Shown here one piece after another: positions 33,099 through 38,472 of a DNA stretch of 38,472 bases. The stretch comes from CAIQIA01 sp049317465 (GTDB taxonomy: Bacteria > Cyanobacteriota > Cyanobacteriia > PCC-6307 > Cyanobiaceae): NCBI GenBank assembly GCA_049317465.1, contig JBMOIF010000019.1, forward strand, positions 1 through 38,472. The letters are read 5' to 3'. Under the pieces are notes generated by a model. That model was not told the origin of the DNA, ran no database searches, and worked only from the letters and a program-made list of their open reading frames with translations. The translations under genes and the position numbers were made by a program. Within the stretch, counting starts at the first letter, position 1. Each line of letters begins with the position of its first letter.

Positions 33099-33324
33099 GG
33101 CTGGCGGGGAGGGACGGCGGTGTCTCGCCACCGGCCACGGCCTCGGGGGGGCTGTCGATGGCCTTGCGGAATTCCTGCTCGAACTCCTGGGAGGCCGACT
33201 GGAAGCTGCGCAGGGTGCGTCCCAGCGTGCGACCCAGTTCGGGCAGCTTGCGGGGACCGAACACAACCAGGGCAATGACGGCGATCACCGCCATCTCGGG
33301 AAGACCGACCCCGAAGACGTTCAT
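33064..33324 (-). CDS. tatA: TatA/E-type twin-arginine translocase subunit
   Basis: An 86-residue protein with N-terminal MNVFGVGLPEMAVIAVIALV as a short transmembrane helix, FGPRKLPELGRTLGRTLRSF as the hinge and amphipathic helix, and a polar Pro-rich tail. This is the TatA/TatE pattern; TatB-like function cannot be excluded, as cyanobacterial TatA/B are similar. Tat moves folded proteins across plasma and thylakoid membranes. It lies 3 nt after psbH and overlaps pth by 35 nt. Confidence 0.92.
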   Translation of the reverse strand: MNVFGVGLPEMAVIAVIALVVFGPRKLPELGRTLGRTLRSFQSASQEFEQEFRKAIDSPPEAVAGGETPPSLPASHDTPDAPGGAG

Positions 33325-33327
33325 CGA

Positions 33328-33528
33328 TCAGCCCAGGCCGTTCCAGCCCACGGTGATGCCGTCGAGCAGCAGCGACCGGTTGTACAGCTGCAGGATCACC
33401 AGCAGGAAGACCAGGAACAGCGCCATGAACACCCCCATCACGGGCGTGGTGCCCCAGCCGGGAACCACCTTCCCGTACTCGGAGTTGAGGGGGCGGAGGA
33501 GATCTCCCAGGCGGGTGCGTTGCGCCAT
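33328..33528 (-). CDS. psbH: Photosystem II protein PsbH
   Basis: PsbH (66 residues) is a single-pass PSII subunit near QB that stabilises the core. The N-terminal basic tail (MAQRTRLGDLLRPLNSEYGK) is followed by VVPGWGTTPVMG, one transmembrane helix (about 30-49) and a lumenal end NRSLLLDGITVGW. This matches the cyanobacterial form, without the phosphorylated plant extension. It heads the tatA-pth group and is divergent from psbN by 89 nt. Confidence 0.97.
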   Translation of the reverse strand: MAQRTRLGDLLRPLNSEYGKVVPGWGTTPVMGVFMALFLVFLLVILQLYNRSLLLDGITVGWNGLG

Positions 33529-33566
33529 GGCGTGTGGGGGCCTCGCTGGCAGAGCGGATGGGTCGA

Positions 33567-33573
33567 TACTGTA
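33567..33573. promoter_or_regulatory. Possible shared -10 region for psbH and psbN
   Basis: In the 89-nt gap TACTGT (33567-33572) on the plus strand and TACAGT (33573-33568) on the minus strand overlap, each about 40-46 nt before a start codon. Both fit TAN3T. No clear -35 box is seen on either side, so this is weak. Confidence 0.25.
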
Positions 33574-33617
33574 ACGGCCCTGGCCCGTCCGGCCGCCGGC
33601 CCCTGTAGGGACTCTTG

Positions 33618-33758
33618 ATGGAAACCAGCTCTCCGGCCCTGACCGTGGCCATCACCATGCTTGTTGCCCTGTTGGGGCTGACCGGCTTCGGCATCTACAC
33701 GGCCTTCGGGCCTCCCTCCCGTCGTCTCAGCGATCCGTTCGACGACCACGAGGACTGA
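33618..33758 (+). CDS. psbN: PsbN, photosystem II assembly protein
   Basis: A 46-residue protein: METSSPALTVAITMLVALLG, a helix continuing to TGFGIYTAFGPPS, then the acidic end DPFDDHED. PsbN has one transmembrane helix and helps PSII assembly rather than being a stable subunit. Its place divergent from psbH is the classic arrangement. The last 32 nt overlap the 3' end of the alpha-mannosidase gene on the other strand. Confidence 0.95.
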   Translation: METSSPALTVAITMLVALLGLTGFGIYTAFGPPSRRLSDPFDDHED

Positions 33759-36630
33759 GCCGCGGCAGCCTCCAGCGACCCACCTCCCACGGCTCCAGCG
33801 CCTGCGGCCATCGGCCGCGGCAGGGCCCCAGCTGCTGACCCACCAGCTCCAGCATGTCCGATCCCGGCAGCGCCGTGAGCTGCAGCAGCTGCAGGTCGGG
33901 GTTCGGCCAGTCGAGCAGCGGCTGGCGCTCCGCAGGGCCTGCCGCCGCCGGTCGGCTCCAGAGCGGCTGACGGAAGCGGGCCGCCTGGGCAGGCACCTGT
34001 GTCCGCCACCATCCCGCCGCCGCCGGCATCAGCCCCAGCCGCTGCCGGTGGCGGCCGGCGTCGGCGCCGGGGTCGGGCCAGGTGGGCCCCCGCAGCAGCG
34101 AGACCCCCAGGCCCTCCGGTCGGCCGTCGACCCCCTGGGGGCCGTCCAGCAGCACCGCCAGGCCGCCCCCCCACAGCCACGACATCGCCGCCGCCTCCCA
34201 GCGGCTGCGTTCCCGGCCGGTGCAGGCCCGCCGCGGCCTCTCCACCACACCCGCCGCCGTGTCGGCAGCCCAGAAGCCGCCGTCCTGCACCAGGGGCAGT
34301 TCGGCCCGCAGCAGCTCATGGGTCTGGTGCCAGTCGGCCTCGAGATCCAGCTCCAGCACGGGGCTGGCCGCCCGCAGGGTCGCCACCAGCGACAGGGGGC
34401 TGCTGCCGCAGTGCCCGCGCCAGCGCAGGCGGGTGGCCAGGGGCCCCTGCTCCAGCACGGTCGGGCCCTCGCTCCAGGCGAAGGGCAGAGGTCTGGAGCG
34501 GTGATCGGCCGCCAGGTCCCAGGCATCCCAGAAGGCGCCGCGGTCGGCCCAGCGGCGCCACTCCAGTGGCTGCGCCAACAGCTCCTTGCCGTCGCAGGCC
34601 CGCAGGCTGTGCACCCCCTGGGGCCCCAGTTCCGCCACGAGCTGATCGTTGCCCAGGCACCAGCGGCCGTCGGCCTCGAGCTGCAGCGTCACCGCCCCCT
34701 GTACGGAGCCGTCCCCCGGACCAGCGGCGACCGCCAGCCGTTGCAGCTCGATGCCGGGGCCGAATGCCAGCTGCACCCACTGGCCCCCGTCCCGGGCCCG
34801 CTGGCCCGGCAGGGGGCCCGCCGGTCCCAGCCAGTGGCCGCCCTGCGGCGGTTGCGGCAGCCGTACCACCCGTGGACCCGCCGCCGCCGGCAGCAGCTGG
34901 CCCAGCCACCAGTGCTGCGGGGCTGCTCCCCGCTCGTCCGGTGCCGGCGCCCAGTGGCGCTGCAGCAGGTCATCCCGGCGGCGGCGGCTCTGGCGTCGGC
35001 ACCGGCGCCACACCGGTTCAGCCTGCTCGAACACCTCCGGCACGGAGGTGCCCGGCAGGATGTCGTGGAACTGCTGGAACAGCAGCCCCCGCCAGGCCTC
35101 GCGGTTGCTCTCGCCATCGTCGCCGGCCAGGGCCGCCAGGGCATCGGCCTCCCGCAGCAGCCGCTCGAGGCTGCGGTTGTGGCGTTTCTGGTCAGGGCGG
35201 CTGGTGGCGCAGCCCCGGTGCAGTTCGAGGTAGAGCTCGTCGCGCCACACCGGCAGGCCGTCGGCCTGCGACGCCAGGCTCTCAAGGTGCTCACGCACGC
35301 TGCCGAAGCGGGTCTGGGGCGCCAGGGGCTGGCCGTTCCAGAGCGCCAGCTGCTCGAGCATCTCTTCGCTGGGGCCACCGCCGTGGTCCCCCACCCCCGG
35401 CAGCCACAGGCCCTCCTCCAGGCCCGTTGCGGCAGTCCAGGCGCGGGCCTCGCGGGCCATGGCCAGGGGATCGCCATCGGTGCCGATCGGGGCGGTCATC
35501 AGCGCCAGCACCTCGGCGCCGCCGCGGGCGCGCCAGCGGAACAGCCGGTGAGGGAACGGGTTGTCGGCGTTCCAGAACAGCTTGTGGGTCAGGAACCAGC
35601 GCACGCCGGTGGCGGCACAGATGGCCGGCAGGCCGGCGCCGAAGCCGAAACTGTCGGGCAGCCAGGCCAGGTCATGGCGCCAGCCGGGGAAGTGGTGCCT
35701 GCTCCAGGTCTGGCCTTCTTCGAACTGGCGCAGCAGCGACGGCCCGCCCACCAGCACGCAGTCGGTCTCCACCCAGGGGCCGTTGAGGGGCTCCCAGCGG
35801 CCTTCGGCGGCCCGCTGGACGATCGCGGCGAAGAGGGCGGGGCGGTGGCGGGCCAGCCAGTCGTACAGGGCCGGGGTCGAGTGGCCGAAACGCAGGGCCG
35901 GCCAGCGGTCCATCAGGCCCAGCACCGATTGGAAGGTGCGTTCGGCCGCCTGCCAGGTGTCCGCCACCGGCCACAGCCAGGCCAGGTCAAGGTGGGCATG
36001 GCTCACCAGCAGCAACCGCCCCGCCGGCGGCTCGCTGGCCAGCACCCCGGCGAGGGTCGCTTCGTCGCCGGGCAGCGTCGGCCCCGGAGCGGCAGGGTCG
36101 GCCTCCAGCCGCTGCCGCAGCAGCCGCAGCTGGCCCAGCCGCAGCAGGCCATCGGGGTCGGCCCGGTCCAGCGGTTCCCGTTCCACCCGCGCCAGCAGCA
36201 GGGCGCCGTCGTCGTGGCGGGGGCTGCGCAGCCGCAGGGTCAGCGTCAGGGTCTCCCCCTGCCAGAACGCCGCCGGCAGTGACCAGCGGCAGGCCGCATC
36301 GAACAGATCACCGACCACCACCGGCTGGCCGTCGATCAGCACCTCGGCGGCTTCGGCCCACCAGCGCAGCACCAGCCGCGCCCGGCTGCCCCGGCCATCG
36401 CCCCAGGCCGCTGGACGGCGCAGGGCATGGGTGAGGGTCAGCCAGCGCCCCCCTCGGGGCCAGATCGCGAGGCCGCGGGCGTGCCAGTCGGGCCGGTGCC
36501 GGCGACCCCAGGGATCCTCTAGGGCCCGCTGACCGTCCGGGCGGCGCAGCAGCGGCAGCAGATCGAGCTCCAGCCGGGGGGAAATCGTTTCAATCCACCC
36601 CTCAACCGACCCGGGAAGCGCCTGGGTCAT
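33727..36630 (-). CDS. GH38 family alpha-mannosidase
   Basis: A 967-residue glycoside hydrolase family 38 enzyme. A beta-rich N-domain (about 1-200) leads to the catalytic part: SHAHLDLAWLWP with zinc ligands His213 and Asp215, the nucleophile region LAWLPDSFGFGAGLPAI (Asp326), GVGDHGGGP with zinc ligand His416, and FQQFHDILPGTSV. The C-terminal half is beta-sandwich. No signal peptide is seen, so it is likely cytoplasmic and may trim or recycle mannose-containing glycans or compatible solutes such as mannosylglycerate derivatives; the substrate is inference. The ATG at 36630 is 80 nt from divergent psbI. GC matches the host. It sits between psbN and psbI. Confidence 0.9.
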   Translation of the reverse strand: MTQALPGSVEGWIETISPRLELDLLPLLRRPDGQRALEDPWGRRHRPDWHARGLAIWPRGGRWLTLTHALRRPAAWGDGRGSRARLVLRWWAEAAEVLIDGQPVVVGDLFDAACRWSLPAAFWQGETLTLTLRLRSPRHDDGALLLARVEREPLDRADPDGLLRLGQLRLLRQRLEADPAAPGPTLPGDEATLAGVLASEPPAGRLLLVSHAHLDLAWLWPVADTWQAAERTFQSVLGLMDRWPALRFGHSTPALYDWLARHRPALFAAIVQRAAEGRWEPLNGPWVETDCVLVGGPSLLRQFEEGQTWSRHHFPGWRHDLAWLPDSFGFGAGLPAICAATGVRWFLTHKLFWNADNPFPHRLFRWRARGGAEVLALMTAPIGTDGDPLAMAREARAWTAATGLEEGLWLPGVGDHGGGPSEEMLEQLALWNGQPLAPQTRFGSVREHLESLASQADGLPVWRDELYLELHRGCATSRPDQKRHNRSLERLLREADALAALAGDDGESNREAWRGLLFQQFHDILPGTSVPEVFEQAEPVWRRCRRQSRRRRDDLLQRHWAPAPDERGAAPQHWWLGQLLPAAAGPRVVRLPQPPQGGHWLGPAGPLPGQRARDGGQWVQLAFGPGIELQRLAVAAGPGDGSVQGAVTLQLEADGRWCLGNDQLVAELGPQGVHSLRACDGKELLAQPLEWRRWADRGAFWDAWDLAADHRSRPLPFAWSEGPTVLEQGPLATRLRWRGHCGSSPLSLVATLRAASPVLELDLEADWHQTHELLRAELPLVQDGGFWAADTAAGVVERPRRACTGRERSRWEAAAMSWLWGGGLAVLLDGPQGVDGRPEGLGVSLLRGPTWPDPGADAGRHRQRLGLMPAAAGWWRTQVPAQAARFRQPLWSRPAAAGPAERQPLLDWPNPDLQLLQLTALPGSDMLELVGQQLGPCRGRWPQALEPWEVGRWRLPRLSPRGRRTDR

Positions 36631-36710
36631 CCGTCATCCCCGCACGTGACCCATAGGATGATCGCGCCGCTACGGGTGCGGCGCCCTACCCGACTCCCTC
36701 CGGCTGGACC

Positions 36711-36830
36711 ATGCTCGCCCTCAAGATTTCCGTCTACTCCGTCGTCTTCTTCTTCATCGGCATCTTCATGTTCGGCTTTCTGGCCAGCGATCCCAGCCGG
36801 ACGCCCAGCCGGAAGGACCTCGAGGAATGA
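36711..36830 (+). CDS. psbI: Photosystem II reaction centre protein PsbI
   Basis: PsbI (39 residues) is a single-pass subunit next to D1 at the PSII core edge. The sequence MLALKISVYSVVFFFIGIFM and the following FGFLASDPSRTPSRKDLEE is the usual full length. ATG at 36711, stop at 36830. A hairpin follows within 8 nt and then the LptD-like gene. Confidence 0.97.
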   Translation: MLALKISVYSVVFFFIGIFMFGFLASDPSRTPSRKDLEE

Positions 36831-36837
36831 CCGCTCC

Positions 36838-36861
36838 GGGGCGTGGCAGGATCTGCGCCCC
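36838..36861 (+). terminator. Hairpin after psbI, possible partial terminator
   Basis: GGGGC (36838-36842) pairs with GCCCC (36857-36861), and GCAG (36846-36849) with CTGC (36853-36856), leaving a GTG bulge and a GAT loop. No T-tract follows. It may partly separate psbI from the downstream gene or protect the psbI mRNA 3' end. Confidence 0.4.
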
Positions 36862-36876
36862 TGATCCCCGCCGGGC

Positions 36877-38472
36877 TTGCGGTTCCGCTCACGCCTCCTG
36901 ATCCCGGCGGTGCTCTTCGTCGGCTGGGCTCTGCCTGGTCGATCCGATGAGGCCGGCGTCGCTCCCGCCCCTGCCCCTGAAGCAGCAGCCGGGGTCGTTG
37001 AGCCGACGTCGGAAGCTGCGACGGAAGCTGCGACGGAATCTGCGACGGAATCTGCGACGGAAGCCACCCCGCCCCCCCCTCTCGACATCGACCTGCGCGC
37101 CGATGAGCAGGGGTATGACCAGGCCACGGGTCGCTTCACGGCCCGTGGCAACGTCAGGGTCACGGTGGCCGGGGGGCGTCTCCAGGCCGATGCTTTCGAG
37201 TACGACAGCCGCACCCGCATCCTGTGGGCCCGGGGTTCGGTGCGCTTCGAGAGGGGCCGCCAGCGCATCCAGGCCAGCAGCCTGCGCTACAGCCTGCTGC
37301 AGAAGGAAGGGGAGCTCGAGGATGTCTACGGCGTCGTCGATCTGCTCAGCAGCGAACTGGATCTCGATCCCGACGCGCCTCTGGCCGGCACCCCTGAGGG
37401 CCAGGCCGCCGAGGAGCGCCAGCGCCAGGCCCTGATCCAGGACCCGCCGCGCCCCGGCGATCCGGTGCCGCCGGCCACCGTCGCCCCCCTGGCGGAGCCC
37501 GAACCCCTGAGCTGTCCCCCGGTGCTGCCGCCGCTGCCGCGCCAGCCCCATCCCCAGGCCGTCACCCTCTGGGGGGGGCAGATGACCGATGCCACCTTCG
37601 GCGAGACCTTCATCTTCCAGGGGGCTCTGCGCCCTGAAGGTGTTGGCGGTCTGGGCTACATCCACCGGCTGGTGGAGGCCGATCCCTTTGCCCTCGAGGT
37701 CGACAGCAACCTGCTGCTGCACGTGGCCGGCCGCAACACCGACCTGCGCTACACCGCCGGTGTGCCGCCGGAACAGGCGGGACGGGCCGTCACTGACCCC
37801 CAGACCTTTGCCGAGGTCACCTTCGGCCTGGGCCTGCGCTGGTGGATCCGCCCCTGGCTGAGCCTGCAGGCGGTGGAGGGGGTGAGCCTGCTGTCGCAGC
37901 TCAGCAACTACGAGACCGTCTCCTGGCAGCGGTCGACCCAGTTCCTCAACTACCTGGCGGCCGAGCTGGCCGTGGATGTGACCCCCCAGTGGACCGTGGT
38001 GGGCCGCATCCACCACCGCTCGGGTGCCTACGGCACTTATGCCGGCGTCTACGAAGGCAGCAACGGATATCTGCTGGGGGCCCGCTACCGCTTCGGCCGC
38101 AACGCCCCGCGCCGGCCCCAGACCGAGGATCCACCGCCCCTGGGATGCCCCCAGGCCGATGGCGACCAGGCGGTGCGTCGGCGGCCCCTGGCCGAGCAGC
38201 TCGAGGCCGCTGCCATGGATCCGCCGGCTGCGGAGGCTGAGGTCACCGTTGCGCCGCGACCGGCGCCGCCTCCGGCCCCCAGCCGCGCCACTGTCGGCAG
38301 CCGTCGCAGCGCCATCGCCGCCATCGACCAGCGGGTGAGGGATGTGCAGCCCCGCCAGGGGCTCGTGATCGACCGGCGCTTCGGCACCACCGACACCACG
38401 TCCCTCAGCAGCGAGGAGGGGCAGTTCGGCGTGGTGGCCCCCGAGCAGCTGCAGGAGCTGCGGGCCACCAAG
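36877..38472 (+). CDS. LptD/OstA-like outer-membrane protein (5' part, probably DUF3769)
   Basis: The frame is open to the right edge (532 codons). A TTG at 36877 starts a signal peptide (MRFRSRLLIPAVLFVGWALP). A low-complexity stretch with TEAATESATESATEA is made by 12-bp repeats, then an OstA/LptA-like domain begins (GYDQATGRFTARGNVRVTV, then LQADAFEYDSRTRILWARGS and FERGRQRIQASSLRYSLL). After a Pro-rich linker come beta-rich parts like FGLGLRWWIRPWLSLQAVEG and VVGRIHHRSGAYGTYAGVYE, consistent with barrel strands. Cyanobacteria have such proteins as likely lipopolysaccharide-insertion or outer-membrane biogenesis factors. No ATG occurs near the start, so the TTG call is uncertain. The C-terminus is outside the window. 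Confidence 0.75.
   Translation, partial: MRFRSRLLIPAVLFVGWALPGRSDEAGVAPAPAPEAAAGVVEPTSEAATEAATESATESATEATPPPPLDIDLRADEQGYDQATGRFTARGNVRVTVAGGRLQADAFEYDSRTRILWARGSVRFERGRQRIQASSLRYSLLQKEGELEDVYGVVDLLSSELDLDPDAPLAGTPEGQAAEERQRQALIQDPPRPGDPVPPATVAPLAEPEPLSCPPVLPPLPRQPHPQAVTLWGGQMTDATFGETFIFQGALRPEGVGGLGYIHRLVEADPFALEVDSNLLLHVAGRNTDLRYTAGVPPEQAGRAVTDPQTFAEVTFGLGLRWWIRPWLSLQAVEGVSLLSQLSNYETVSWQRSTQFLNYLAAELAVDVTPQWTVVGRIHHRSGAYGTYAGVYEGSNGYLLGARYRFGRNAPRRPQTEDPPPLGCPQADGDQAVRRRPLAEQLEAAAMDPPAAEAEVTVAPRPAPPPAPSRATVGSRRSAIAAIDQRVRDVQPRQGLVIDRRFGTTDTTSLSSEEGQFGVVAPEQLQELRATK
37012..37059 (+). repeat. Four 12-bp tandem repeats in the LptD-like gene
   Basis: Units GAAGCTGCGACG (two copies) and GAATCTGCGACG (two copies) run head to tail, encoding EAAT/ESAT tetrapeptides just after the signal peptide. 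Copy-number change would keep the frame and only alter linker length. Confidence 0.9.

Noticed and set aside
34048..36282. Long open frame (744 codons) antisense to the alpha-mannosidase
   Set aside because: GH38 catalytic motifs lie on the minus strand; the plus-strand frame is low-complexity shadow coding.

Overview
The window is high-GC DNA from an oxygenic picocyanobacterium, most likely of the Cyanobium/Synechococcus group. Three photosystem II small-subunit genes (psbH, psbN, psbI), the nitrogen regulator ntcA, cyanobacterium-type families (DUF3084, a DUF3146-like protein, the LptD-like outer-membrane protein) and densely packed genes with many 4-nt start/stop overlaps support this. No rRNA, tRNA, CRISPR array, insertion sequence or prophage was seen. 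Both ends cut a gene: argJ at the left and an LptD/OstA-like gene at the right.

Layout. 1-7.4 kb: end of argJ, a lower-GC acyltransferase/SGNH surface-modification enzyme, an RTX-like repeat protein, then two small unknown proteins translationally coupled to a UbiB/ABC1 kinase, with yidB convergent on it. 7.4-9.2 kb: a lower-GC membrane alpha/beta hydrolase (DUF900-like) on the minus strand. 9.3-17.3 kb: a housekeeping block of eno (minus), gloA, clpB2, secE, nusG, rplK, rplA, an L10 leader, rplJ, rplL and a strong terminator. 17.3-25.7 kb: a minus-facing terminator that may end an unannotated small RNA, rnhA-pyrD, the type IV pilus assembly operon pilM-pilN-pilO-pilQ, a metallopeptidase-like gene broken by an in-frame amber codon, and yjbQ. 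25.7-29.6 kb: a pentapeptide-repeat protein, a CobD-like aminotransferase, thyX, dcd and a corrinoid-adenosyltransferase-like protein without its P-loop. 29.7-33.8 kb: ntcA, a DUF3084 protein, a YqgF-like protein, then on the minus strand psbH, tatA, pth and a DUF3146-like gene, with psbN divergent from psbH. 33.7-38.5 kb: a GH38 alpha-mannosidase lying between psbN and psbI, then psbI and the 5' part of the LptD-like gene.

Functional links. secE to rplL is the classic secretion/transcription/ribosomal-stalk cluster with an autogenous L10 leader. PilM, PilN, PilO and PilQ form the envelope-spanning alignment complex and pore of a type IV pilus (competence, motility or adhesion). thyX and dcd both feed dTMP synthesis and meet tail to tail. 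CobD-like and CobO-like proteins suggest (pseudo)cobalamin metabolism. The accessory, lower-GC stretches (about 0.7-2.75, 7.4-9.2 and 22.4-25.2 kb) carry surface or membrane functions and look exchanged between strains.

No clearly new multi-gene system stands out. The best leads are the candidate minus-strand small RNA at about 17.35-17.44 kb, the amber-interrupted zinc-ribbon/HExxH protein behind a compositionally mosaic pilQ, the RTX-like repeat protein, and the P-loop-less CobO homologue next to dcd.
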